From contig NZ_CP046564.1 in the NCBI RefSeq assembly GCF_009818105.1, forward strand, positions 2,480,001 to 2,544,000: a DNA stretch of 64,000 nucleotides, written 5' to 3'. Origin of the DNA: Bacillus sp. N1-1. Its GTDB lineage: Bacteria > Bacillota > Bacilli > Bacillales > Guptibacillaceae. The translations under genes and the position numbers were made by a program. A model generated the notes under the pieces. The model was not told where the DNA came from, made no database searches, and worked only from the letters and a program-made list of their open reading frames with translations. Positions 1-8,200 of this stretch are shown piece by piece (the first letter of the stretch is position 1; every line of letters begins with the position of its first letter).

Positions 1-46
1 TTTGTTTTCGTATAAGTGTTATTAGAGTATAAAAGAGGTGATATCT

Positions 47-529
47 ATGAGTAAGAATAAAAATAAAAAAGAGGACGACATACCATTTGGGATTGGCTTA
101 TCTGTAGCGTTTATCATTATTGCAACTTTTGTATATCTTCAACCTGAATACTTAGGAAGTTCAACAGTGTCAATCATTTTTAGTTCTATATTTATTACCA
201 TTGGAGTAGCTGGGCTAGGTATTGAACTAAATAAGCTAAATGATAAACAAAATTCAGGTTTTGAGAACATGGGCATAGGGCTAGGTTTTCTCATGGTATG
301 GGCTGTTTTACATTACTTCTTCCCTTTGGTATGGGTAAATTGGTTGTTAATTGTGGTTTTGCTATTTGCATTGATTTTTATTACAACTGGAATTGCAAAT
401 TTAGTATTTACTTTAGCTACGTTAAACACAAAGAAGAAGCTTTTAACCGAATTACCTATTGTCATTACTCAAATTGGAGCAACAATTATAGCCATCTATG
501 AAATACTCAATGCTTTAGAATTGCTTTAA
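47..529 (+). CDS. Small polytopic membrane protein of unknown function
   Basis: The predicted protein has 160 residues. A short lysine-rich N-terminus (about residues 1-12) is followed by four or five hydrophobic segments, at about 13-33, 38-60, 75-95, 98-125 and 135-158. There are no cysteines in pairs and no recognised catalytic motif, so only a membrane location is inferred. An in-frame GTG lies 9 nt upstream, but it is part of the Shine-Dalgarno AGAGGTG, which sits 6 nt before the ATG chosen here. The gene is followed at once by a strong terminator and reads as a single-gene unit. It may be cargo of the mobile element to its right or host DNA; the window does not decide this. Confidence 0.7.
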   Translation: MSKNKNKKEDDIPFGIGLSVAFIIIATFVYLQPEYLGSSTVSIIFSSIFITIGVAGLGIELNKLNDKQNSGFENMGIGLGFLMVWAVLHYFFPLVWVNWLLIVVLLFALIFITTGIANLVFTLATLNTKKKLLTELPIVITQIGATIIAIYEILNALELL

Positions 530-530
530 T

Positions 531-567
531 AAATAGGAATAGCTCTTTTTATGGGCTATTCCTATTT
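531..567 (+). terminator. Rho-independent terminator
   Basis: A 13-bp perfect stem (AAATAGGAATAGC with its complement at 555-567) surrounds an 11-nt loop directly after the stop codon of the membrane-protein gene. The flanking A/T tracts would let it work in both directions. Confidence 0.85.
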
Positions 568-1503
568 AACTGTCAATAAAAAAACTTACTTTACATAAAA
601 TTAAACTTTCATTCAAAGTTTAGTAATATCAGACTAACTAATTCCCTATGGTAATTTTATTAAGATCAATTGTCCTTCGCTCTGCATCTTATGCTTGTAA
701 AGTAATTGAAACCCAAAAAAATTCAGCAAACCTGACTAACTGACTAATCAAAGGTTCTTTCTTACGATTCGCGTAGCCCCAATACTTGTACTGAAACTAG
801 TTGCTAGTGGTAACTCTTAGGTCTTTTATATTGCTTATTATGTATTATATTTATGCTTCAAAAACCTTGTATATTTTCTTTCTAAATAAACAGACTGATC
901 ATTATATAACCACCTAAAAATCTTTGACACTTGAAGATTTCCTCCATATACAAGTCTGAATAACCCTTTATCTTCAGTAATCTTTGTTTTACTCAAAGAG
1001 AGGTCATTTATCATTACTTTTTGAATCCCATCCATCATGTGTTTTGTGCCAACAATCGAAAACATTGCTGATCCATTATTATAATAAATCGAACCATCAC
1101 CATCAAAATAGCCTAATATAAAGCTTCTGTAAAACTTCGAATCGATATGCTGACACGGAAATTGAGCAATATTAGATTTCCTTTGGTATACACCATGACT
1201 CACAAGGTCTTTACACATTTTTAAATTACTAATAGATATAACGGCTTCATTTCTTTTTGTAATACGTATAGGGTGGTTTGAATGGATACACATTAGAAAC
1301 AATTCCAGATGAGATCTGTCCTTAATTGCTAAAGCAATTTGAAGTGAAAGTGATTCTTTAGCTTTTTTTTGGTTTACAATGCAACCATCAGCCATTATAA
1401 AACCAAGCCAGTAGGCTTTTTCATTTGAATCTATTTTACTAAAATACTCTTCATTCAATGTGTATGTAGTAGTCCTTACATATTGAATTTCTTCGTTTCT
1501 TAA

Positions 1504-1508
1504 ATAGC
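1504..1508. repeat. Target-site duplication ATAGC, left copy
   Basis: Five bases directly outside the IS21 left end are repeated exactly outside the right end at 4024-4028. Removing one copy together with the IS restores the interrupted reading frame, which confirms the boundary. Confidence 0.9.
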
Positions 1509-1581
1509 TGTAACCGTCAACTAAAAATCAACAGTTTTCAGTAAATAAGATCTAACAGTTTCCGATAATTAAGAATCAACA
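1509..1581. repeat. IS21 terminal repeat, istB side
   Basis: This 73-nt end aligns with the inverted opposite end over its full length with a few small gaps. It has internal repeats of AACAGTTT, expected to be transposase binding sites, and it overlaps the istB stop codon. Confidence 0.85.
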
Positions 1582-2342
1582 CCTTGGCTTTCGAACAATA
1601 CCTTTCGGTATTTCATACGTATGCTGTGTTGTTTTTCACTAAATGTCAGAATTTCACTTCGGTGAAGTAAACGATCTAATATCGCTGTTGTGAGTGTAGT
1701 GTCTCCTAAAAACTTTCCCCATTCGTTAGGCCCTTTATTTGATGTAAGAATAAACGCTGCTTTATCATACATTTCGTAGATAAATTGAAAGAATAAATGG
1801 GCATCCTGAGGCTCATAAGCCATATACATGACATCATCGATAATAATTAATTCTGAATTCATAATGCGCTTATATCTGGTTTTTGATTTGCTGATATATT
1901 CTTTAGACTTTAATACATAAATTAATCGCTCCATTGATACAAACGATACCTGGTATCCACGCTCAATGGCGTGGATACCGAGTGCTGTTGAGAGGTGTGT
2001 TTTGCCAGCTCCTGTAGGACCCATCATAATCAGCGTGAAACATTCCTCAATCCAGGATAATTCTTTTAGTACATTAAGCTGTTTTTCACCAATTGCTGAC
2101 TGTTCTTCAAGGCGAAATTGATCAAAAGTGAGGTATTCAGGAAACTCAGCCCATTTCATCAATTTCTCACTGTTTTTACGTTCTCTACACTGGGTTTCAT
2201 ATGTCAGGATCTCATAGATAAGCTCATGGTAAGTCCAGCTTTTCGCCTCTGCTTCTCTTAAAAAGCGTGGCAGCTCTTTGGCCGTTTCTGCGAGTCGTAA
2301 GGCTCTGCACTTTTCTTGTAATGACTCGTATAATTCACTCAT
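1569..2342 (-). CDS. istB: IS21-family helper ATPase IstB
   Basis: IstB is an AAA+ ATPase related to DnaC. It bends target DNA and delivers it to the IstA transposase. The 257-residue protein shows Walker A GPTGAGKT (about residues 108-115) and Walker B LIIIDDV, with an N-terminal helical region that binds IstA. Its ATG overlaps the istA stop by one base (TAATG), so translation is coupled, as is usual for the family. The length is normal and there are no frameshifts, so it should be functional. Its stop lies inside the terminal repeat. Confidence 0.95.
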   Translation of the reverse strand: MSELYESLQEKCRALRLAETAKELPRFLREAEAKSWTYHELIYEILTYETQCRERKNSEKLMKWAEFPEYLTFDQFRLEEQSAIGEKQLNVLKELSWIEECFTLIMMGPTGAGKTHLSTALGIHAIERGYQVSFVSMERLIYVLKSKEYISKSKTRYKRIMNSELIIIDDVMYMAYEPQDAHLFFQFIYEMYDKAAFILTSNKGPNEWGKFLGDTTLTTAILDRLLHRSEILTFSEKQHSIRMKYRKVLFESQGVDS

Positions 2343-3871
2343 TACTTAAGCCCCCCTTGTAAGACATGAAGATAGATGTCTTCATGTCGTTCAGGCGCAG
2401 CTAAACTTTTGTACTTTTCATTTTCGGTCCCTATAAGTTTAACTTGTTTCTTCTTTTCAACTTCAAGTGAGACCGCAATGTCCCTAAGCTCATGAGAACT
2501 TTTCATCTGTAGTTTTTTCATCTTTATGATGGCTTCTTCGATTGAGTCTGGATAACGCTTGGAGATATCTAATACAACCTTTAATTGATCTGTTAGATGG
2601 CGTGGATACTGTTCTTGTAATTCCTTTACTAGCCATGTAACCAGATCCTCGTTAGGTAGATTCTGATATAGTTGTTGAATGAGAAGATCACGTTTTGTTC
2701 GATTGCGTTCACGATGTTCAGGACTCGTAATGACTAATCCTTTTTCAGAAGAGATCGTATGCTTCGCAATCAATTGACCGTTTCTTTCTTCTCGAATGAT
2801 TAAATAGGGTGCTTCAACTTGTAGATACACATGGTTATGATGGTCATTTCTGAAAGTACCTAACGGTACGCTATAACGGTTTCCCTCATAACGAATGACA
2901 TTGTCCTTGTGTACCTTTCTTGTTATAATATCTGTAGATACATTTTTGAAAATGTAGGTACCAGAGACCTTTTGAAGATGCGGCTTTTCCAGGGCGTGCA
3001 CTTCAACTGGTCTTTTTTTCGTATTATGATGTTTCTTATAATTTCCGGTTCTTTCAAGCCACTTCATACAAGAAGATTGCCAGTCTAAAAGATTATCAAA
3101 TGTACGATTCTTGGCAAAGTTATGTTTTACGTATTTAACTAACTGCTCTACTTTTCCTTTTGATTGAGGATCGGCTTTCCTACAGAGGTATACTTTGAAT
3201 TTTCTTGTTTGGTGATACTTTGTAAAAGCAGCTGTGAAGATGATATCTCCTGCATTTTCACTAACAGCTAGTAAACGATCCTGATCATAAACAATCTCTT
3301 CTGTTATGCCCCCAAAATGCTGAAAAGCATTTTCTTGCATATGTATTAGGTCTTCTGTTCGAAAAGGACGGTTCAACCATTCAACGTATTTGAATCTAGA
3401 GTGTGAAAGCACAAAGCCTACAAAGTAGAGCTTTACTGAATCCCCATTTGTACTAGGAACTCTCATTTCTCCAAAGTCCGCTTGCATTTGTTTACCCATC
3501 GGCAGCTCTGGTATCGCTCCAAATGTTCTGGTAGATACCTGCTTAGGAATGTGATAAAGCTCTCTAATTTCCTTTACATAATTCCTCACGGTGCCCTCTG
3601 AAACATGCTTAACGTTTAGTTTCTCCTGAAGCCAATCATGAATTTGTGCACTACTCAAATCATTGTGTTCATTTAACCAGGTTAGAATGTGATCCCGATA
3701 GGGATCAAGTTTCTTTTCTCTAGTCTGTAAGGAATGAACGAATGCCATAAACTCGTCTACTGACAATCCTAAATACTCGATGACTGTGTTTCTTGATACC
3801 CCTAATTTCCTAGAAATTGCACTATTAGTGAAACCTTCTTTTTTCAATTGATGAATCTCGTGATAAATCAT
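2342..3871 (-). CDS. istA: IS21-family transposase IstA
   Basis: IstA is a DDE-type transposase of about 509 residues. The N-terminus has a helix-turn-helix (SNSAISRKLGVS region, about residues 18-40). The RNase H-like core has its acidic residues in MQADFGEM, VYDQDR and KGKVEQ, and the C-terminus is basic and binds the element ends. ATG 3871 is chosen because the upstream in-frame GTG is part of the AGGAG ribosome site. The gene lies directly upstream of istB and overlaps it by one base. Confidence 0.95.
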   Translation of the reverse strand: MIYHEIHQLKKEGFTNSAISRKLGVSRNTVIEYLGLSVDEFMAFVHSLQTREKKLDPYRDHILTWLNEHNDLSSAQIHDWLQEKLNVKHVSEGTVRNYVKEIRELYHIPKQVSTRTFGAIPELPMGKQMQADFGEMRVPSTNGDSVKLYFVGFVLSHSRFKYVEWLNRPFRTEDLIHMQENAFQHFGGITEEIVYDQDRLLAVSENAGDIIFTAAFTKYHQTRKFKVYLCRKADPQSKGKVEQLVKYVKHNFAKNRTFDNLLDWQSSCMKWLERTGNYKKHHNTKKRPVEVHALEKPHLQKVSGTYIFKNVSTDIITRKVHKDNVIRYEGNRYSVPLGTFRNDHHNHVYLQVEAPYLIIREERNGQLIAKHTISSEKGLVITSPEHRERNRTKRDLLIQQLYQNLPNEDLVTWLVKELQEQYPRHLTDQLKVVLDISKRYPDSIEEAIIKMKKLQMKSSHELRDIAVSLEVEKKKQVKLIGTENEKYKSLAAPERHEDIYLHVLQGGLK

Positions 3872-3950
3872 ATATCTTTCCACTCCTGTGTCCTCACCTT
3901 CAATAAACTGCTTTAAGTATATTGAAAGTGTTACTAGATTGACCAGTAAC

Positions 3951-4023
3951 TGTTGATTCTTATTTGTGGAAACCTGTTTAATCTTATCTGATGAAAACTG
4001 TTAACTCTAGTTTAGCGTTTACA
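3951..4023. repeat. IS21 terminal repeat, istA side
   Basis: This is the inverted partner of the repeat at the other end. The two share the terminal TGTAA, the AACAGTTTTCA block and an AAGAATCAACA block. It lies upstream of istA and probably also contains its promoter. Confidence 0.85.
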
Positions 4024-4028
4024 ATAGC
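4024..4028. repeat. Target-site duplication ATAGC, right copy
   Basis: This is the second copy of the 5-bp duplication made by IS21 insertion. Within the interrupted gene it encodes the end of the Ser-Tyr codons at the junction. Confidence 0.9.
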
Positions 4029-4440
4029 TAGCTACACTTTGACGAGTTGTATTATACGTTGCAGCTATATCCTTTAAAGAAACTCCTTTCTTTTTTAATT
4101 CAATCCACTCTTCCAAGTACATACTAAAACGCTGAAAAGGCTGAGCTCCTCTGAAATTAATGCCCGCTTCTCTTAAGTATTCATACACCAAGTGTTGATT
4201 CAACCTGTATTTATCAGCTATTTGAATCGTGCTGTATCCTTCTTCATATAGTTTTATCCATTCATCTACAAATTTGTTATAGTTTTTTTGATATTGATTT
4301 TTTCGTGTGTTAATACCTTTTTTTCTCAGGTATTTAGAAATAGTCCTATCGCAAACCCCTGTGTATTCAGCAATCCATACTAATGTTCTATGTTCTTTTT
4401 CAAATAACCTAATCCACTCATCGACATTGTAATCTTTCAT

Positions 4441-4806
4441 GATAACCCTCACTTGTAATTTTTAATGTCATTATCAACTACTTTCTTAAAATTAATACGT
4501 CTAAAACCATTAGTATTTCCACAGAAGCTAAATTAAATACTCAAATTCCATACTTTATCATTGAATAATTTTGGCAATGCAAAAAAGACCCACTCTATAT
4601 AATAGGTAGGTCTCCTTCTACTAATTTACAGTCGAGCGATATGAAATTTTTCACTCTTCGCTTACATGATTGTTTTCCATTGATTTCTACCTTATTGTAA
4701 AAAGATCTACTTGATATGAGATCCTTACTTACTTTAAGGAATTACTTTATTAAACATGTAAGTATGCTTTGTCGCTCGTTTCATATAACAGTGCTGTCTC
4801 TATAAC
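4441..4806. other. Intergenic region between two endonuclease-like genes
   Basis: This 366-nt AT-rich stretch separates the HNH-like gene from the HTH-LAGLIDADG gene. It holds the minus-strand terminator at 4581-4613 and no coding frame that I can support. No group I intron core elements were recognised. Confidence 0.6.
4581..4613 (-). terminator. Rho-independent terminator after the HNH-like gene
   Basis: On the minus strand an 8-bp stem (AGACCTAC with GTGGGTCT, one wobble) is followed by six T residues. It would end transcripts coming from the primase/HNH side before the LAGLIDADG gene. Confidence 0.7.
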
Positions 4807-5607
4807 TCACTCCATAACACGCTTCTCTCTACCTCCACCATTCACTAAACTAAAATTAATTCCACTCAATATACTGACTTCTTGTGTGCAGGTTATCTCT
4901 ACATCTCCATTATCAAGACGGTTATGCTCTTCAAAACCAATTACCATACGATATTTTGGTTTATCAGTTGATCTATCTTTACTCTTTTCAGCATACACTA
5001 AGGCTTTATACCGTTGCCCTACACCGATATCAATAATCGTTCCGTTATTAACCATCTCTGCTGAAAATTTCAATTTCCTAGCAGCATCCTTCACACTTTC
5101 GAATTGTAAAACTCTAACTATTCTTTTATTCTTTATAAGGTGAACCAAACACTCATTTGAACTTCCTTTTAACATATTCAACTTCATGGGAAGTACCTGA
5201 ATGTTATTAATGTCGTAATTTCCATTTTCATTAATACGGTCTATAGTCGGTCTTTCATCTCTTTTTTTATTTTTACTTATATAGACAGTGGTTTGTTCTT
5301 TCCAATCTTCCCAGAATTGATTATCATCCATTAAATCATTTAGCATCTCTAGCGGTTTGTCCCACTGGCAAGTGACATATGTGTAGGGAGATTCTGTATA
5401 CGTTTTACTACCTCTCCTACATGCAGCTTTACAGGATTCATAAAGTAAGTATTTAGATGGATTATCCTCAAACTCTCTTTCTTTCTTTGCTTTTATTCTT
5501 TCATTTCTACATACATTACAAATCGAAAGACTCTTATTATATTTACTCGTTTTTCTCTTACACCCTCTACAAATTATCTGATCACTATATTTACTTACTT
5601 TCTTCAT
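4807..5607 (-). CDS. HNH endonuclease-like protein with zinc ribbon and NUMOD1-like segment
   Basis: The protein has about 266 residues. Near the N-terminus two CxxC pairs (CRGCKRK and CNVCRNE) form a probable zinc ribbon. The centre has the pattern typical of phage and intron HNH nucleases (TIDRINENGNYDINNIQV, then an NMLKGSSNE stretch). The next segment (FESVKDAARKLKFS) resembles NUMOD1 DNA-binding repeats of homing endonucleases. The first HNH histidine is not obvious, so activity is uncertain. Start ATG 5607 gives a 9-nt spacing from GAGGA; earlier ATGs sit on top of that site. It lies 179 nt downstream of the primase gene on the same strand. Function as a mobility endonuclease is inferred. 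Confidence 0.6.
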   Translation of the reverse strand: MKKVSKYSDQIICRGCKRKTSKYNKSLSICNVCRNERIKAKKEREFEDNPSKYLLYESCKAACRRGSKTYTESPYTYVTCQWDKPLEMLNDLMDDNQFWEDWKEQTTVYISKNKKRDERPTIDRINENGNYDINNIQVLPMKLNMLKGSSNECLVHLIKNKRIVRVLQFESVKDAARKLKFSAEMVNNGTIIDIGVGQRYKALVYAEKSKDRSTDKPKYRMVIGFEEHNRLDNGDVEITCTQEVSILSGINFSLVNGGGREKRVME

Positions 5608-5674
5608 AACCATCATTCCTCGTTTTTCTTTTTAATTAATTCCTTTTATTTCATCATTTACGTTATGAACCACT

Positions 5675-5736
5675 CGATTAATGTTAGGTTCTTATGTTAT
5701 GCCTGTCGGCTTTATGTTTTAACCTAAGGTTAATCG
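5675..5736. repeat. 16-nt inverted repeat with 30-nt loop downstream of primase
   Basis: The arms at 5675-5690 and 5721-5736 match at 14 of 16 positions. The loop contains a small GCC/GGC hairpin and two copies of TTATGTT. The lack of a T-tract argues against a plain terminator. A replication-origin or protein-binding role is only inferred. Confidence 0.5.
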
Positions 5737-5785
5737 AATATTCCATATCCAACTTATGTTACTTAGGCTATATCTTTGTTATGTT
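5691..5785. repeat. Four TTATGTT repeats beside the primase gene
   Basis: TTATGTT occurs at 5692, 5712, 5754 and 5779. Two copies extend to CTTATGTTA (5691, 5753), and this 9-mer occurs again on the far side of the primase at 7906. They could be iterons for the element's replication protein, but the background is AT-rich and chance is possible. Confidence 0.35.
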
Positions 5786-5786
5786 T

Positions 5787-7733
5787 TTATTGGGCAATGT
5801 GAGCTTCTTCAGATTCAATTGTCGAAAACTCCCTATAAATAATATTTGGATAATTTTCAAGAGTGACATTTAACTCATCTTTTAATGCTTTGTTCAGCTT
5901 TTTTTTCGTTAACCCATATTTGTCCAACATCTCAGGGACAATTCGCTTAATTTTCTTCTTACATAAAGTTTTCTTTTCACTGGTTTCATACAACAGATGA
6001 TCTAAAACCTCAGATTCAGTTGTCCATTCTTTCTCCTTTATCAATGAGAGAGTGATTTCTTCAATTAGTTTGGTTATCTCGCTCTCATGTATTTTCTTCC
6101 CTTGCATTTGGGGAAAAACTCTATTTGCCTCTTCTTCCCCAAGCTTTCTGAGAATAAGTTCTCGTCCCCAACCTCTCATTGTAAACTCGCTTTCTTTGAA
6201 TTCTTTAACCTTATTCTTACAGAATTGCAACGCTAACTCTTCATATTGTGGAATAGAATAGTAACTTACAATATGGTGTCTTTTCTTTTTTGCTGCTTCG
6301 TGTTTAGAATTCTTCAGTAAGAAATCAGGAATCTCGTTCTCTGGAACTTTTCTTAACAACCCTAAGTAAACAAGTAAGCTAACAACGTCAGATATTCGTC
6401 TTTTATCCTTGTCACATCGCTGAGCAATATATCGTGTACTTGCAAAAAATATTGGGTTTCCTCTATTATCAGTAAAGTTTTCTGTTTGTAGAAATTCAAT
6501 ACATAGTTGATGGATGCTACATAAAATTGGGACGTAATTTTTTATACACTTATTCACTTCAGGATAGAGTACTTCTATTTCTTTACTTATTAAAAACTGT
6601 TGATTCTCTTCTAAAATTTTATACCGCCTTTGCTGCCAAGCTGTTTCGAAGTATTCAACATTATATACTTTTCTCAGAAACCGTAGAGTATCTGTCATTG
6701 ATAAACCTGTAAGTCGTTGAGTAACCTGAATAATAGTTAGTGATACATCACAATTCCCGCTCAAGCAGTTGTATATATAATGACCAGTTTCCTGACTCGT
6801 AATGATTCCTGCACTTGGTTTGTTCTCTTCATGAAAAATGCAATTAAAATTTGTACCACCAAGCCCTAAGAACTCCTTTAAATTTTGCTTTTTCAAGTAA
6901 TCATATACTTCCTCGTGACTGCTTACCTTAATCCCTTCGGGCTTTAAGATTGATTTTAGTACCTCAACGTCTTGCTCCTTAATCAACTTGATTTTATCTA
7001 TGTCTCTGTACTTTGTGCCTTTACTTCCTGTAGGTGTTTCTGCTGTTTTAGATGCTTTGGGGATAGGTGTGTCAACAATAGAGAGTAATTTAGAACATTT
7101 CTTTCTATTGTTGACACGCTTGTCCCAATCTTCAGTTTTGGTGAGCTTATCAAGTATGTCATCAATATCATACCTAGATCTATTAGCTTCCTTGATCATT
7201 ATCTCAAATGTATTATTTTTATCCTTGCACCAGTAGAAGCTAGGTACTCTCAATAACCGTGCTGGATTTTTAACAACAGGATCAGCATCAAAGTAATCTA
7301 TCAATAACTCTTGACACTGTTTGAACTGATCTTCAGTCGCTCCCGCTTCCAACAGCCAATATACATGTAAGCCGTTTCTCGTTTCTATAATGTAAGACGG
7401 GTTGAGTGGAAAACCTCTAAGCTGCTTCCGCTTCTTCTTCTTGTACCTATCTACCTCTTTGAGAGGATAATACTCTTTAAATTCATTTTTACCACGATCC
7501 AAATCTATGAATACTGCATTATACCTTGTTATTTCTTCGTCCCTATAACCCCCTGCATTTACAACATAGTAAATTTCATAGTTATGATTGTTTAAATGTT
7601 GCAATTGAAGTTCCACTTCATCATTGAAGTAGCTATAAATGTCACTTATTTTATCATTCAATATACTCCTAAACCTTACCTTTTCTCCGTTATGCACCTT
7701 CTGCATAAAATCAATTAAGTCTTTGTTCAACAT
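5787..7733 (-). CDS. Mobile-element DNA primase: AEP/RepB-type primase with CHC2-like zinc motif
   Basis: This 648-residue protein is the probable replication protein of the element. The first 200 residues resemble archaeo-eukaryotic primases of plasmids and phages: a metal-binding VFIDLDRG motif (about residues 93-100), then ETRNGLHVYWLL (the s-x-H nucleotide motif), then ARLLRVPSFY. At about residues 295-335 a C-x2-H and C-x4-C pattern (NCIFHEEN, NCLSGNC) resembles the zinc domain of DnaG-like primases. The C-terminal half is charged and helical and may bind DNA or recruit a helicase; no helicase Walker motifs were seen. Start ATG 7733 has AAGGAG 7 nt upstream. The family assignment is good, but the exact family name is not certain. 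Confidence 0.75.
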   Translation of the reverse strand: MLNKDLIDFMQKVHNGEKVRFRSILNDKISDIYSYFNDEVELQLQHLNNHNYEIYYVVNAGGYRDEEITRYNAVFIDLDRGKNEFKEYYPLKEVDRYKKKKRKQLRGFPLNPSYIIETRNGLHVYWLLEAGATEDQFKQCQELLIDYFDADPVVKNPARLLRVPSFYWCKDKNNTFEIMIKEANRSRYDIDDILDKLTKTEDWDKRVNNRKKCSKLLSIVDTPIPKASKTAETPTGSKGTKYRDIDKIKLIKEQDVEVLKSILKPEGIKVSSHEEVYDYLKKQNLKEFLGLGGTNFNCIFHEENKPSAGIITSQETGHYIYNCLSGNCDVSLTIIQVTQRLTGLSMTDTLRFLRKVYNVEYFETAWQQRRYKILEENQQFLISKEIEVLYPEVNKCIKNYVPILCSIHQLCIEFLQTENFTDNRGNPIFFASTRYIAQRCDKDKRRISDVVSLLVYLGLLRKVPENEIPDFLLKNSKHEAAKKKRHHIVSYYSIPQYEELALQFCKNKVKEFKESEFTMRGWGRELILRKLGEEEANRVFPQMQGKKIHESEITKLIEEITLSLIKEKEWTTESEVLDHLLYETSEKKTLCKKKIKRIVPEMLDKYGLTKKKLNKALKDELNVTLENYPNIIYREFSTIESEEAHIAQ

Positions 7734-7794
7734 CGATCATCTCCTTATATTCATTTTTTACATGTATTTACATCCTTTCTTTTTTGGCAACACA

Positions 7795-7909
7795 AAAAAG
7801 CCAGTCGATAATAATCCTTTAGAAGACAGACTTATAGCAAGGGACACGCTCAAATATTGAACGCATAGGCTTTGCTATATGCAATGTTTTAGGATTAATC
7901 GATGGCTTA
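7795..7909 (-). ncRNA. Structured leader ending in an intrinsic terminator upstream of the primase
   Basis: On the minus strand three nested stems can be drawn. The outer one pairs AGCC and CGATTAATCC (near 7892-7907) with GGATTATTATCG and GGCT (near 7799-7818) and is followed by TTTTTT. The middle one pairs TATAGCAA with TTGCTATA. The inner one pairs CGTTCAA with TTGAGCG through a G-U wobble. In the plus-strand RNA that wobble would be a C-A mismatch, which supports the minus strand as template output. The structure stands between a promoter and the primase gene, so it is probably an attenuator. It does not resemble a riboswitch class that I know. Confidence 0.6.
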
Positions 7910-7927
7910 TGTTATAGTTACTGCCAT
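7907..7927 (-). CDS. Possible six-residue leader peptide (MAVTIT)
   Basis: A short reading frame of six sense codons lies between the promoter and the attenuator stem. AAGGAG stands 13 nt before its ATG, which is longer than ideal. The stop codon adjoins the first arm of the outer stem, so a terminating ribosome could change the folding. This arrangement is known from translation-dependent attenuators, but expression here is only inferred. Confidence 0.3.
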   Translation of the reverse strand: MAVTIT

Positions 7928-7956
7928 TTTTTTGACTACACTCCTTGTGTACGTTA

Positions 7957-7973
7957 TTAACAATACCTGTTAA
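7957..7973. promoter_or_regulatory. Operator-like inverted repeat over the -10 region
   Basis: TTAACA and TGTTAA flank 5 nt and cover the -10 and part of the spacer of the primase promoter. This is the position of a repressor site. No repressor gene was recognised in the visible part of the element. Confidence 0.5.
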
Positions 7974-7988
7974 TTTTTATTTAGTCAA
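7960..7988 (-). promoter_or_regulatory. SigA-type promoter of the primase unit
   Basis: On the minus strand TTGACT (7983-7988) and TATTGT (7960-7965) are separated by 17 nt. Transcription would start near 7953 and run through the leader into the primase gene. Confidence 0.6.
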
Positions 7989-8200
7989 CTGCAATTGCAC
8001 CTATAAAGCTTCTCCAAGACTAAACCGTCATTTAGTTTCAATAGGGTTTGCATACCTAAGGTACTAATTGAAATTTTTTTGATTTTTTTTGATTTAATGT
8101 TTTTCACACTTACATGTACTATTTAATTTTGCTTTAAATTGAAATATTTCTCCTATGAGATATCATATACCTAACAACTTTTTACTTAGGAGGAATTAAG
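7989..8200. other. Remainder of the intergenic region between primase and the 88-residue gene
   Basis: The 467-nt gap from 7734 to 8200 contains the leader, promoter and operator listed separately on its left. The rest is AT-rich. It holds a TACCT-A-AGGTA palindrome at 8053-8063, which could be another regulator site, and the ribosome site of the next gene. Confidence 0.4.

Larger units (their letters stand above)
1509..4023 (-). mobile_element. Complete IS21-family insertion sequence (2515 bp)
   Basis: The element begins TGTAA and ends TTACA, with related 73-nt terminal repeats at 1509-1581 and 3951-4023. It carries istA and istB in the overlapping arrangement of the family and is flanked by a direct 5-bp duplication, ATAGC. 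All parts appear intact, so recent and possibly active transposition is inferred. It interrupts the HTH-LAGLIDADG gene described here. Confidence 0.95.
838..4440 (-). pseudogene. HTH-LAGLIDADG homing-endonuclease-like gene split by IS21
   Basis: The N-terminal half (4440 down to 4024) encodes three helix-turn-helix-like repeats of the form DEWI-LYEEGYST-IQIADKY-YLREAGIN. The C-terminal half (1503 down to 838) encodes two LAGLIDADG motifs, LGFIMADGC and LGYFDGDGS. When the insertion sequence and one copy of its ATAGC duplication are removed, the halves join in frame (SVASY then LRNEE), giving a protein of about 360 residues. Such proteins cut long DNA sites and promote homing of introns, inteins or the gene itself. 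The upstream half now ends three codons into the IS (C-K-R-stop). The downstream half could restart only at a TTG (1458) without an obvious ribosome site. The start chosen is ATG 4440 behind TGAGGG. The gene is probably dead, although the endonuclease half is still open. Confidence 0.8.

Noticed and set aside
568..837. Possible group I intron 3' region or structured RNA downstream of the LAGLIDADG gene
   Set aside because: Several short repeats are present, but I could not find the conserved core pairings of group I introns, and no split host gene flanks it.
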